DNA from: Hydractinia symbiolongicarpus
Lineage: Eukaryota > Cnidaria > Hydrozoa > Anthoathecata > Hydractiniidae
Direction: 5' to 3'
DNA: 64,000 bases
NCBI RefSeq assembly: GCF_029227915.1
Contig: NC_079889.1
Coordinates: 6,264,001-6,328,000, forward strand
In this document: in pieces, positions 49,126 through 61,507 of the stretch
How positions within the stretch are numbered: position 1 is the stretch's first letter
How the letters are laid out: every line of letters begins with the position of its first letter
Translations under genes and position numbers: made by a program
The notes under the pieces: model-generated
What the model saw: only the letters and a program-made list of their open reading frames with translations
What the model was told of the DNA's origin: nothing
Database searches by the model: none

Positions 49126-49544
49126 CATTGTACTATTCCTTCCAGTCTCAATGCGCTACAACGTTCCAAGAGGTTTTCCTTAGCGCCATGGCCTTACAAC
49201 ACTCTTAACTATGTGTACAGTCCTATTAAGGCTGTAATATGGCCTTTTGCAGTCTAATAAAGGCCTCACACGTAAATCACGTGGTTCCATCTGCCTGCGC
49301 AGGTTACAATTGGACTATTCCTTCCAGTCTCAATGCGCTACAACGTTCCAAGTGGTTCTCCTTAGCGCTGTGGCCTTAGAACACTCTTAACTACGTGCAC
49401 AGTCCATTAAAGGCTGTAATATGGCCTTTTGCAGTCTAATAAAGGCTTCACAATTAAATCACGCGGTTTCACCTGCCTGCGCAGGTTACCGTTGGACTAT
49501 TCCTTAAAGTCTCAATGCACTACAACGTTCCAAGAGGTTTTCCT
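49126..49544 (+). repeat. Transition monomers right of the 8-kb unit
   Basis: Monomers of types A and C with TTACAATTGG and TTACCGTTGG variants. The first of these is common in 49-54 and 60-63 kb and the second in 51-63 kb; upstream I noted TTACAATTGG only at scattered sites near 10070, 11698, 37842 and 46036. This marks the switch to the right-hand sub-family domain. Confidence 0.75.
49239..49420 (+). repeat. Representative monomer, type C (182 bp)
   Basis: Type C carries CCAAGTGGTTCTCC, AGCGCTGTGG or AGCGCTGAGG, and CCTTAGAACACTC, and very often ends in CAGTCCATTAAAGG in place of CAGTCCTATAAAGG. The last change removes the TATAAAGG motif found in most other copies. C copies occur singly inside larger higher-order repeats (for example near 120-257, 26100-26950, 39440-39600, 51700-51880 and 62235-62600) and are useful position markers. 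Confidence 0.82.
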
Positions 49545-49631
49545 TGGCGTCCTATAAATGCTATCAATTTCATTAGCGCCATCGCCTTAGAACACTCTTA
49601 ACTACGTGCACAGGCCTATAAAGGCTGCAAT
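49421..49631 (+). repeat. 211-bp aberrant monomer
   Basis: It shares with 50360-50605 the junction CCTATAAATGCTATC followed by AATTTCATTAGCGCC, an inserted partial monomer, but has a 35-bp deletion just before it, joining CCTTGGC directly to GTCCTATAAATG. It is thus a shortened descendant of the 246-bp form, or recombined with it. Confidence 0.87.
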
Positions 49632-50170
49632 ATGGCCTTTTGCAGTCTAATAAAAGCCTCACACGTAAATCACGTGGTTTCACCTGCCTGCGCAGGTTAC
49701 CATTGGACTAGTTGTTCCAGTCTCCAGGCGCTACAACGTCCCAAGTTATTTTCATTAGCGCCATCGCCTTAGAACGCTCTTAACAACGTGCACAGTCCTA
49801 TAAAGGCCGTAATATGGCCTTTTGCAGTCTAATAAAGGCTTCACACGTAAATCACGTGGTTTCACCTGCCTGCGCAGGTTACCATTGGACTAGTTGTTCC
49901 AGTCTCAATGCGCTACAACGTCCCAAGTCATTTTCATTAGCGCCGTCGCCTTAGAACGCTCTTAACTACGTGTACAGTCCTATAAAGGCTGTAATATGGC
50001 CTTTTGCAGTCTAATAAAGGCCTCACACGTAAATCACGTGGTTCCATCTGCCTGCGCAGGTTACAATTGGACTATTCCTTCCAGTCTCAATGCGCTACAA
50101 CGTCCCAAGTGGTTCTCCTTAGCGTTGTTGCCTTAGAACACTCTTAACTACGTTCACAGTCCTATAAAGG
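49545..50170 (+). repeat. 974-bp duplication, copy 1
   Basis: From the aberrant CCTATAAATGCTATC junction through three monomers, matching 50519-51144 at an offset of 974 bp. Shared markers are AATAAAAGCCTC, CAGTCTCCAGGCGC and CTTAACAACGTGC. The copies part near 50170, where this one has GCCGTAATATGG followed by GTCCAATAAAG. Confidence 0.86.
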
Positions 50171-50359
50171 CCGTAATATGGCCTTTTGCAGTCCAATAAA
50201 GGCCGCAGACGTAAATCACGCGGTTTCATCTGCCTGCGCAGGTTACCATTGGACTAGTTGTTCCAGTCTTAATGCTCTACAACGTCCCAAGGCATTTTCA
50301 TTAGCGCCGTCGCCTTAAAACGCTCTTAACTACGTGCACAGTCCTATAAAGGCTGTAAT

Positions 50360-50605
50360 ATGGCCTTTTGCAGTCTAATAAAGGCCTCACACGTAAATCA
50401 CGTGGTTTCACCTGCCTGCTCAGGTTACCATTGGACTATTCCTTTCAGTCTCAATGCACTACAACGTTCCAAGAGGTCTTTCTTAGCGCTGTGGCCTGAC
50501 AACACTCTTAACTACGTGCACAGTCCTATAAATGCTATCAATTTCATTAGCGCCATCGCCTTAGAACACTCTTAACTACGTGCACAGTCCTATAAAGGCT
50601 GTAAT
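50360..50605 (+). repeat. 246-bp aberrant monomer with 64-bp insertion
   Basis: A normal monomer runs to CCTATAAATGCT, then ATCAATTTCATTAGCGCC and the rest of a type B tail follow, so the last third of a monomer appears twice. The added 64 bp is satellite-derived, not foreign. The enlarged open frame at 50360-50575 (71 codons) is a consequence of the insertion. Confidence 0.88.
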
Positions 50606-51144
50606 ATGGCCTTTTGCAGTCTAATAAAAGCCTCACACGTAAATCACGTGGTTTCACCTGCCTGCGCAGGTTACCATTGGACTAGTTGTTCCAGTCTCCA
50701 GGCGCTACAACGTCCCAAGTTATTTTCATTAGCGCCATCGCCTTAGAACGCTCTTAACAACGTGCACAGTCCTATAAAGGCCGTAATATGGCCTTTTGCA
50801 GTCTAATAAAGGCTTCACACCTAAATCACGTGGTTTCACCTGCCTGCGCAGGTTACCATTGGACTAGTTGTTCCGGTCTCAATGCGCTACAACGTCCCAA
50901 GTCATTTTCATTAGCGCCGTCGCCTTAGAACGCTCTTAACTACGTGTACAGTCCTATAAAGGCTGTAATATGGCCTTTTGCAGTCTAATAAAGGCCTCAC
51001 ACGTAAATCACGTGGTTCCATCTGCCTGCGCAGGTTACAATTGGACTATTCCTTCCAGTCTCAATGCGCTACAACGTCCCAAGTGGTTCTCCTTAGCGCT
51101 GTTGCCTTAGAACACTCTTAACTACGTTCACAGTCCTATAAAGG
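50519..51144 (+). repeat. 974-bp duplication, copy 2
   Basis: Second copy. It differs by CACACCTAAATC near 50815 and GTTCCGGTCTC near 50870. It sits directly downstream of the full-length part of the 246-bp monomer. Confidence 0.86.
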
Positions 51145-51333
51145 CTGTAATATGGCCTTTTGCAGTCTAATAAAGGCCTCACACGTAGATCACGTGTTTC
51201 CATCTGCGTGCGCAGGTTACCATTGTACTATTCCATCCAGTCTCAATGCACTACAACGTTCCAAGAGGTTTTCCTTAGCGCTGTGGCCTGACAACACTCT
51301 TAACTACGTGCACAGGCTTATAAAGGCCGTAAT

Positions 51334-52600
51334 ATGGCCTTTTGCAGTCTAATAAAGGCTTCACAAGTAAATCACGTGGTTTCACCTGCCTGCGAAGGTT
51401 ACCATTGGACTATTCCTTTCAGTCTCAATGCACTACAACGTTCCAAGAGGTTTTCCTTAGCGCTGTGGCCTGACAACACTCTTAACTACGTGCACAGTCT
51501 TATAAAGGCTGTAATATGGCCTTTTGCAGTCTAATAAAGGCTTCACACGTTAATCACGTAGTTTCACCTGCCTGCTAAGATTACCATTGGACTATTCCTT
51601 CCAGTCTCAATGCGCTACAACGTTCCAAGTGCTTCTTCTTAGCGCTGTGGCCTTAGAACGCTCTTAACTATGTGTACAGTCCTATAAAGGCTGTAATATG
51701 GCCTTTTGCAGTCTAATAAAGGCCTCACACGTAAATCACGTGGTTCCATCTGCCTGCGCAGGTTACAATTGGACTATTCCTTCCAGTCTCAATGCGCTAC
51801 AACGTTCCAAGTGGTTCTCCTTAGCGCTGTGGCCTTAGAACACTCTTAACTACGTGCACAGTCCATTAAAGGCTGTAATATGGCCTTTTGCAGTCTAATA
51901 AAGGCTTCACAATTAAATCACGTGGTTTCACCTGCCTGTGCAGGTTACCGTTGGACTATTCCTTAAAGTCTCAATGCACTACAACGTTCCAAGAGGTTTT
52001 CCTTGGCGCTGTGGCCTTACAACACTCTTAACTACGTGCACAGTCCTATAAAGGCCGTAATATGGCCTTTTGCAGTCCAATAAAGGCTGCAGACGTAAAT
52101 CACACGGTTTCAGCTGCCTGCACAGGTTACCATTGTACTAGTCGTTCCAGTCTCAATGCGCTACAACGTCCCAAATCGTTTTCATTAGCGCCGTTGCCTT
52201 AGAACACTCTTAACTACGTTCACAGTCCTATAAACGCTGTAATATGGCCTTTTGCAGTCTAATAAAGGCCTCACACGTAAATCACGTGGTTCCATCTGCC
52301 TGCAAAGGTTACCATTGGAAGATTCCTTCAAATCTCAATGCACTACAACGTTCCAAAAGGTTTTCCTTAGCGCTGTGGCCTGACAACACTCTTAACTACG
52401 TGCACAGTCCTATAAAGGCTGCAAAATGGCCTTTTGCAGTCTAATAAAGGCCTCACACGTAGATCACGTGGTTCCATCTGCCTGCGCAGGTTACCATTGT
52501 ACTATTTCTTCCAGTCTCAATGCACTACAACGTTCCAAGAGGTTTTCCTTAGTGCCATGGCCTTACAACACTCTTAACTACGTGCACAGTCCTATAAAGG
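51334..52600 (+). repeat. 1.27-kb segment, copy 1 (recurs at 59.87 kb)
   Basis: Landmarks 51334, 52244 and 52426 recur at 59870, 60780 and 60962, all offset by 8,536 bp. Shared markers are CTGCTAAGATTACC, GTGTACAG, TTACCGTTGG with CCTTAAAGTC, and TATAAACGCTG. Agreement fades after about 61150, where ATAAATGCCTCAGACG appears. Confidence 0.86.
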
Positions 52601-53385
52601 CTGTAATATGGCCTTTTGCAGTCTAATAAGAGCCTCACACGTAAATCACGTGGTTTCACCTGCCTGCGCAGGTTACCATTGGACTAGTTGTTCCAGTCTC
52701 CAGGCGCTACAACGTCCCAAGTTATTTTCATTAGCGCCATCGCCTTAGAACGCTCTTAACTACGTGCACAGTCCTATAAAGGCCGTAATATGGCCTTTTG
52801 CAGTCTAATAAAGGCTTCACACGTAAATCACGTGGTTTCACCTGCCTGCAAAGGTTACCATTGGACTATTCCTTCAAATCTCAATGCACTACAACGTTCA
52901 AGAGGTTTTCCTTGGCGCCGTGGCCTTACAACACTCTTAACTACGTGCACAGTCCTATAAAGGCTGTAATATGGCCTTTTGCAGTCTAATAAAGGCTTCA
53001 AAATTAAATCACGTGGTTTCACCTGCCTGCGCAGGTTACCATTGGACTAGTTGTTCCAATCTCAATGCGCTACAACGTCCTAAGTCAATTTCACTAGCGC
53101 CATCGCCTTAGAACACTCTTAACTACGTGCACAGTCCTATAAAGGCCGTAATATGGCCTTTTGCAGTCTAATAAAGGCTTCACACGTAAATCACGTGGTT
53201 TCACCTGCCTGCGAAGGTTACCATTGGACTAGTTGTTCCAGTCTCAATGCACTACAACGTTCAAGAGGTTTTCCTTGGCGCCGTGGCCTTACAACACTCT
53301 TAACTACGTGCACAGTCCTATAAAGGCTGTAATATGGCCTTTTGCAGTCTAATAAAGGCCTCACACGTAAATCACGTGGTTTCAC
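51568..53385 (+). repeat. 10-monomer HOR, copy 1 (1,818 bp)
   Basis: Landmarks 52244, 52426 and 52971 recur at 54062, 54244 and 54789. The length is ten monomers less two single-base deletions (monomers with ACGTTCAAGAGG). Markers are CTGCTAAGATTACC, TATAAACGCTG, GCTGCAAAATGGCC and AATAAGAGCCTC. Confidence 0.92.
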
Positions 53386-55203
53386 CTGCCTGCTAAGATT
53401 ACCATTGGACTATTCCTTCCAGTCTCAATGCGCTACAACGTTCCAAGTGCTTCTTCTTAGCGCTGTGGCCTTAGAACGCTTTAAACTATGTGTACAGTCC
53501 TATAAAGGCTGTAATATGGCCTTTTGCAGTCTAATAAAGGCCTCACACGTAAATCACGTGGTTCCATCTGCCTGCGCAGGTTACAATTGGACTATTCCTT
53601 CCAGTCTCAATGCGCTACAACGTTCCAAGTGGTTCTCCTTAGCGCTGTGGCCTTAGAACACTCTTAACTACGTGCACAGTCCATTAAAGGCTGTAATATG
53701 GCCTTTTGCAGTCTAATAAAGGCTTCACAATTAAATCACGTGGTTTCACCTGCCTGTGCAGGTTACCGTTGGACTATTCCTTAAAGTCTCAATGCACTAC
53801 AACGTTCCAAGAGGTTTTCCTTGGCGCTGTGGCCTTACAACACTCTTAACTACGTGCACAGTCCTATAAAGGCCGTAATATGGCCTTTTGCAGTCCAATA
53901 AAGGCTGCAGACGTAAATCACACGGTTTCAGCTGCCTGCACAGGTTACCATTGTACTAGTCGTTCCAGTCTCAATGCGCTACAACGTCCCAAATCGTTTT
54001 CATTAGCGCCGTTGCCTTAGAACACTCTTAACTACGTTCACAGTCCTATAAACGCTGTAATATGGCCTTTTGCAGTCTAATAAAGGCCTCACACGTAAAT
54101 CACGTGGTTCCATCTGCCTGCAAAGGTTACCATTGGAAGATTCCTTCAAATCTCAATGCACTACAACGTTCCAAAAGGTTTTCCTTAGCGCTGTGGCCTG
54201 ACAACACTCTTAACTACGTGCACAGTCCTATAAAGGCTGCAAAATGGCCTTTTGCAGTCTAATAAAGGCCTCACACGTAGATCACGTGGTTCCATCTGCC
54301 TGCGCAGGTTACCATTGTACTATTTCTTCCAGTCTCAATGCACTACAACGTTCCAAGAGGTTTTCCTTAGTGCCATGGCCTTACAACACTCTTAACTACG
54401 TGCACAGTCCTATAAAGGCTGTAATATGGCCTTTTGCAGTCTAATAAGAGCCTCACACGTAAATCACGTGGTTTCACCTGCCTGCGCAGGTTACCATTGG
54501 ACTAGTTGTTCCAGTCTCCAGGCGCTACAACGTCCCAAGTTATTTTCATTAGCGCCATCGCCTTAGAACGCTCTTAACTACGTGCACAGTCCTATAAAGG
54601 CCGTAATATGGCCTTTTGCAGTCTAATAAAGGCTTCACACGTAAATCACGTGGTTTCACCTGCCTGCAAAGGTTACCATTGGACTATTCCTTCAAATCTC
54701 AATGCACTACAACGTTCAAGAGGTTTTCCTTGGCGCCGTGGCCTTACAACACTCTTAACTACGTGCACAGTCCTATAAAGGCTGTAATATGGCCTTTTGC
54801 AGTCTAATAAAGGCTTAAAAATTAAATCACGTGGTTTCACCTGCCTGCGCAGGTTACCATTGGACTAGTTGTTCCAATCTCAATGCGCTACAACGTCCTA
54901 AGTCAATTTCACTAGCGCCATCGCCTTAGAACACTCTTAACTACGTGCACAGTCCTATAAAGGCCGTAATATGGCCTTTTGCAGTCTAATAAAGGCTTCA
55001 CACGTAAATCACGTGGTTTCACCTGCCTGCGAAGGTTACCATTGGACTATTCCTTCAAATCTCAATGCACTACAACGTTCAAGAGGTTTTCCTTGGCGCC
55101 GTGGCCTTACAACACTCTTAACTACGTGCACAGTCCTATAAAGGCTGTAATATGGCCTTTTGCAGTCTAATAAAGGCCTCACACGTAAATCACGTGGTTT
55201 CAC
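53386..55203 (+). repeat. 10-monomer HOR, copy 2 (1,818 bp)
   Basis: Second copy, very close to the first. Differences include GGCTTAAAAATTAAATC near 54815 for GGCTTCAAAATTAAATC, and CTATTCCTTCAAATC near 55047 for CTAGTTGTTCCAGTC. The latter looks like a short conversion patch because the 3' part of the monomer (TTCAAGAGG) agrees. Confidence 0.92.
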
Positions 55204-55838
55204 CTGCCTGCGCAGGTTACCATTGGACTAGTTGTTCCAGTCTCAATGCGCTACAACGTCCCAAATCGTTTTCATTAGCGCCGTTGCCTTAGAACACTCT
55301 TAACTACGTCCACAGTCCTATAAACGCTGTAATATGGCCTTTTGCAGTCTAATAAAGGCCTCACACGTAAATCACGTGGTTCCATCTGCCTGCAAAGGTT
55401 ACCATTGGACGATTCCTTTAAATCTCAATGCACTACAACGTTCCAAGAGGTTTTCCTTAGCGCTGTGGCCTGACAACACTCTTAACTACGTGCACAGTCC
55501 TATAAAGGCTGTAATATGGCCTTTTGCAGTCTAATAAAGGCTTCACACGTAAATCACGTGGTTTCACCTGCCTGCACAGGTTACCATTGGACTAGTTGTT
55601 CCAGTCTCAAGGCGCTACAACGTCCCAAGTCATTTTCATTAGCGCCATCGCCTTAGAACGCTCTTAACTACGTGCACAGTCCTATAAAGGCTGTAATATG
55701 GCCTTTTGCAGTCTAATAAAGGCCTCACACGTAGATCACGTGGTTCCATCTGCCTGCGCAGGTTACCATTGTACTATTTCTTCTAGTCTCAATGCACTAC
55801 AACGTTCCAAGAGGTTTTCCTTAGTGCCATGGCCTTAC
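55204..55838 (+). repeat. Linker monomers between HOR copies, copy 1
   Basis: Monomers 55334, 55516 and 55698 recur at 57153, 57335 and 57517 (offset 1,819). Markers are GGACGATTCCTTTAAATC and CTCAAGGCGC. They separate 10-mer copy 2 from the partial third copy. Confidence 0.83.
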
Positions 55839-57172
55839 AACACTCTTAACTACGTGCACAGTCCATTAAAGGCTGTAATATGGCCTTTTGCAGTCTAATA
55901 AAGGCTTCACAATTAAATCACGTGGTTTCACCTGCCTGTGCAGGTTACCGTTGGACTATTCCTTAAAGTCTCAATGCACTACAACGTTCCAAGAGGTTTT
56001 CCTTGGCGCTGTGGCCTTACAACACTCTTAACTACGTGCACAGTCCTATAAAGGCCGTAATATGGCCTTTTGCAGTCCAATAAAGGCTGCAGACGTAAAT
56101 CACACGGTTTCAGCTGCCTGCACAGGTTACCATTGTACTAGTCGTTCCAGTCTCAATGCGCTACAACGTCCCAAATCGTTTTCATTAGCGCCGTTGCCTT
56201 AGAACACTCTTAACTACGTTCACAGTCCTATAAACGCTGTAATATGGCCTTTTGCAGTCTAATAAAGGCCTCACACGTAAATCACGTGGTTCCATCTGCC
56301 TGCAAAGGTTACCATTGGAAGATTCCTTCAAATCTCAATGCACTACAATGTTCCAAAAGGTTTTCCTTAGCGCTGTGGCCTGACAACACTCTTAACTACG
56401 TGCACAGTCCTATAAAGGCTGCAAAATGGCCTTTTGCAGTCTAATAAAGGCCTCACACGTAGATCACGTGGTTCCATCTGCCTGCGCAGGTTACCATTGT
56501 ACTATTTCTTCCAGTCTCAATGCACTACAACGTTCCAAGAGGTTTTCCTTAGTGCCATGGCCTTACAACACTCTTAACTACGTGCACAGTCCTATAAAGG
56601 CTGTAATATGGCCTTTTGCAGTCTAATAAGAGCCTCACACGTAAATCACGTGGTTTCACCTGCCTGCGCAGGTTACCATTGGACTAGTTGTTCCAGTCTC
56701 CAAGCGCTACAACGTCCCAAGTTATTTTCATTAGCGCCATCGCCTTAGAACGCTCTTAACTACGTGCACAGTCCTATAAAGGCCGTAATATGGCCTTTTG
56801 CAGTCTAATAAAGGCTTCACACGTAAATCACGTGGTTTCACCTGCCTGCAAAGGTTACCATTGGACTATTCCTTCAAATCTCAATGCACTACAACGTTCA
56901 AGAGGTTTTCCTTGGCGCCGTGGCCTTACAACACTCTTAACTACGTGCACAGTCCTATAAAGGCTGTAATATGGCCTTTTGCAGTCTAATAAAGGCTTCA
57001 AAATTAAATCACGTGGTTTCACCTGCCTGCGCAGGTTACCATTGGACTAGTTGTTCCAATCTCAATGCGCTACAACGTCCTAAGTCAATTTCACTAGCGC
57101 CATCGCCTTAGAACACTCTTAACTACGTGCACAGTCCTATAAAGGCCGTAATATGGCCTTTTGCAGTCTAAT
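55839..57172 (+). repeat. 10-monomer HOR, copy 3 (partial)
   Basis: Matches 53657-54990 at an offset of 2,182 bp (landmarks 56244, 56426 and 56798). Private changes are CTACAATGTTCC near 56346 and CTCCAAGCGC near 56699. It ends where the linker monomers begin again. Confidence 0.9.
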
Positions 57173-59869
57173 AAAGGCCTCACACGTAAATCACGTGGTT
57201 CCATCTGCCTGCAAAGGTTACCATTGGACGATTCCTTTAAATCTCAATGCACTACAACGTTCCAAGAGGTTTTCCTTAGCGCTGTGGCCTGACAACACTC
57301 TTAACTACGTGCACAGTCCTATAAAGGCTGTAATATGGCCTTTTGCAGTCTAATAAAGGCTTCACACGTAAATCACGTGGTTTCACCTGCCTGCACAGGT
57401 TACCATTGGACTAGTTGTTCCAGTCTCAAGGCGCTACAACGTCCCAAGTCATTTTCATTAGCGCCATCGCCTTAGAACGCTCTTAACTACGTGCACAGTC
57501 CTATAAAGGCTGTAATATGGCCTTTTGCAGTCTAATAAAGGCGTCACACGTAGATCACGTGGTTCCATCTGCCTGCGCAGGTTACCATTGTACTATTTCT
57601 TCCAGTCTCAATGCACTACAACGTTCCAAGAGGTTTTCCTTAGTGCCATGGCCTTACAACACTCTTAACTACGTGCACAGTCCTATAAAGGCTGTAATAT
57701 GGCCTTTTGCAGTCTAATAAAAGCCTCACACGTAAATCACGTGGTTTCACCTGCCTGCGCAGGTTACCTTTGGACTAGTTGTTCCAGTCTCCAGGCGCTA
57801 CAACGTCCCAGGTTATTTTCATTAGCGCCATCGCCTTAGAACGCTCTTAACTACGTGCACAGTCCTATAAAGGCCGTAATATGGCCTTTTGCAGTCTAAT
57901 AAAGGCTTCACACGTAAATCACATGGTTTCACCTGCCTGCAAAGGTTACCATTGGACTATTCCTTCAAATCCCAACGCACTACAACGTTCAAGAGGTTTT
58001 CCTTGGCGCCGTGGCCTTACAACACTCTTATTTACGTGCACAGTCCTATAAAGGCTGTAATATGGCCTTTTGCAGTCTAATAAAGGCCTCATACGTAGAT
58101 CACGTGTCTCCATCTGCTTGCGCAGGTCACCATTGTACTATTCCATCCAGTCTCAATGCACTACAACGTTCCAAGAGGTTTTCCTTAGCGCCATGGCCTT
58201 ACAACACTCTTAACTACGTGCATAGTCCTATAAAGGCCGTAATATGGCCTTTTGCAGTCTAATAAAGACCTCACACGTAAATCACGTGGTTCCACCTGCC
58301 TGTGCAGGTTACCATTGGACTATTCCTTCCAGTCTCAATGCGCTACAACGTCCCAAGTAGTTCTCCTTAGCGCTGTGGCCTTAGAACACTCTTAACTACG
58401 TGCACAGTCCATTAAAGGCTGTAGTATGGCCTTTTGCAGTCTAATAAAGGCTTCAAAATTAAATCACGTGGTTTCACCTGCCTGCGCAGGTTACCATTGG
58501 ACTAGTTGTTCCAATCTTAATGCGCTACAACGTCCTAAGTCAATTTCATTAGCGCCATCGCCTTAGAACACTCTTAACTACGTGCACAGTCCTATAAAGT
58601 CTGTAATATGGCCTTTTGCAGTCTAATAAAAGCCTCACACGTAAATCATGAGGTTTCACCCGCCTGCGCAGGTTACCATTGGACTAGTTGTTACAGTCTC
58701 CAGGCGCTACAACGTCCCAAGTTATTTTCATTAGCGCCATCGCCTTAGAACGCTCTTAACTACGTGCACAGTCCTATAAAGGCCGTAATATGGCCTTTTG
58801 CAGTCTAATAAAGGCTTCACACGTAAATCACGTGGTTTCACCTGCCTGCGAAGGTTACCATTGGACTATTCCTTCAAATCTCAATGCACTACAACGTTCA
58901 AGAGGTTTTCCTTGGCACCGTGGCCTTACAACACTCTTAACTACGTGCACAGTCCTATAAAGGCTGTAATATGGCCTTTTGCAGTCTAATAAAGGCTGCA
59001 CACGTAAATCACGTGCTTTCACCTGCCTGCGCAGGTTACCATTGGACTAGTTGTTCCAGTCTCAATGCGCTACAACGTCCCAAATCGTTTTCATTAGCGC
59101 CGTTGCCTTAGAACACTCTTAACTACGTCCACAGTCCTATAAACGCTGTAATATGGCCTTTTGCAGTCTAATAAAGGCCTCACACGTAAATCACGTGGTT
59201 CCATCTGCCTGCAAAGGTTACCATTGGACGATTCCTTCAAATCTCAATGCACTACAACGGTCCAAGAGGTTTTCCTTAGCGCTGTGGCCTGACAACACTC
59301 TTAACTATGTGCACAGTCCTATAAAGGCTGTAATATGGCTTTTTGCAGTCTAATAAAGGCTTCACACGTAAATCACGTGGTTTCACCTGCCTGCACAGGT
59401 TACCATTGGACTAGTTGTTCCAGTCTCAAGGCGCTACAACGTCCCAAGTCATTTTCATTAGCGCCATCGCCTTAGAACGCTCTTAACTACGTGCACAGTC
59501 CTATAAAGGCTGTATTATGGCCTTTTGCAGTCTAATAAAGGCCTCAAACGTAGATCACGTGTTTCCATCTGCTTGCGCAGGTCACCATTGTACTATTCCA
59601 TCCAGTCTCAATGCACTACAACGTTCCAAGAGGTTTTCTTTAGCGCAACACTCTTAACTACGCGCATAGTCCTATAAAGGCCGTAATATGGCCTTTTGCA
59701 GTCTAATAAAGGCCTCACACGGAGATCACGTGGTTCCATCTGCCTGCGCAGGTTACCATGGTACTATTTCTTCCAGTCTCAATGCACTACAACGTTCAAA
59801 GAGGTTTTCCTTAGCGCCATGGCCTTACAACACTCTTAACTACGTGCACAGTCCTATAAAGGCCGTAAT
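57173..59869 (+). repeat. Linker copy 2 and mosaic monomers
   Basis: The second copy of the linker trio (57153-57700) is followed by monomers related to the 10-mer. The segment near 58972-59500 again resembles 55152-55680 (TATAAACGCTG, CTCAAGGCGC). One monomer at 59517-59687 is 171 bp, owing to an 11-bp deletion joining TTTAGCGC to AACACTC. Confidence 0.8.
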
Positions 59870-61150
59870 ATGGCCTTTTGCAGTCTAATAAAGGCTTCAC
59901 ACGTAAATCACGTGGTTTCACCTGCCTGCGAAGGTTACCATTGGACTATTCCTTTCAGTCTCAATGCACTACAACGTTCCAAGAGGTTTTCCTTAGCGCT
60001 GTGGCCTGACAACACTCTTAACTACGTGCACAGTCTTATAAAGGCTGTAATATGGCCTTTTGCAGTCTAATAAAGGCTTCACACGTAAATCACGTGGTTT
60101 CACCTGCCTGCTAAGATTACCATTGGACTATTCCTTTCAGTCTCAATGCGCTACAACGTTCCAAGTGGTTCTCCTTAGCGCTGTGGCCTTAGAACGCTCT
60201 TAACTATGTGTACAGTCCTATAAAGGCTGTAATATGGCCTTTTGCAGTCTAATAAAGGCCTCACACGTAAATCACGTGGTTCCATCTGCCTGCGCAGGTT
60301 ACAATTGGACTATTCCTTCCAGTCTCAATGCGCTACAACGTCCCAAGTGGTTCTCCTTAGCGCTGTGGCCTTAGAACACTCCTAACTACGTGCACAGTCC
60401 ATTAAAGGCTGTAATATGGCCTTTTGCAGTCTAATAAAGGCTTCACAATTAAATCACGTGGTTTCACCTGCCTGCGCAGGTTACCGTTGGACTATTCCTT
60501 AAAGTCTCAATGCACTACAACGTTCCAAGAGGTTTTCCTTGGCGCTGTGCCCTTACAACACTCTTAACTACGTACACAGTCCTATAAAGGCCGTAATATG
60601 GCCTTTTGCAGTCCAATAAAGGCTGCAGACATAAATCACACGGTTTCAGCTGCCTGCGCAGGTTACCATTGTACTAGTCGTTCCAGTCTCAATGCGCTAC
60701 AACGTCCCAAATCGTTTTCATTAGCGCCGTTGCCTTAGAACACTCTGAACTACGTTCACAGTCCTATAAACGCTGTAATATGGCCTTTTGCAGTCTAATA
60801 AAGGCCTCACACGTAAATCACGTGGTTCCATCTGCCTGCAAAGGTTACCATTGGACGATTCCTTCAAGTCTCAACGCACTACAATGTTCCAAGAGGTTTT
60901 CCTTAGCGCTGTGGCCTGACAACACTCTTAACTACGTGCACAGTCCTATAAAGGCTGTAAAATGGCCTTTTGCAGTCTAATAAAGGCCTCACACGTAGAT
61001 CACGTGGTTCCATCTGCCTGCGCAGGTTACCATTGTACTATTTCTTCCAGTCTCAATGCACTACGACGTTTCAAGAGGTTTTCCTTAGCGCCATGGCCTT
61101 ACAACACTCTTAACTACGTGCACAGTGCTATAAAGGCTGTAATATGGCCT
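59870..61150 (+). repeat. 1.27-kb segment, copy 2
   Basis: Counterpart of 51334-52614 at offset 8,536. Part of it (60390-61150) has a further copy at 62573-63333 (offset 2,183). Variants private to this copy include CTGTGCCCTTAC near 60546 and CACTCTGAACTACG near 60742. Confidence 0.86.
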
Positions 61151-61507
61151 TTTGCAGTCTAATAAATGCCTCAGACGTAAATCACGCGGTTTCAGCTACC
61201 TGCGCAGGTTACCATTGTACTAGTCGTTCCAGTCTCAATGCGCTACAACGTCCCAAGTCGTTTACATCAGCGCCGTTGCCTTAGAACACTCTTAACTACG
61301 TTCATAGTCCTATAAAGGCTGTAATATGGCCTTTTGCAGTCTAATAAAGACCTCACACGTAGATCACGTGTTTCCATCTGCCTGCGCAGGTTACCATTGT
61401 ACTATTCCATCCAGTCTCAATGCACTACAACGTTCCAAGAGGTTTTCCCTAGCGCCATGGCCTTACAACACTCTTAACTACGTGCACAGTCCTATAAAGG
61501 CCGTAAT
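61151..61507 (+). repeat. Two monomers of mixed type
   Basis: One D-like monomer (ATAAATGCCTCAGACG and CACGCGG) and one type A with GTAGATCACGTGTTTCC. They resemble the 1-kb and 11.8-kb regions more than their neighbours, for example in CGTTTACATCAGCGCCGTTG. Confidence 0.72.

Noticed and set aside
49541-49600. Foreign insertion at CTATAAATGCTATC
   Set aside because: The extra 64 bp is a repeated monomer tail (AATTTCATTAGCGCC onward), so it is an internal duplication.
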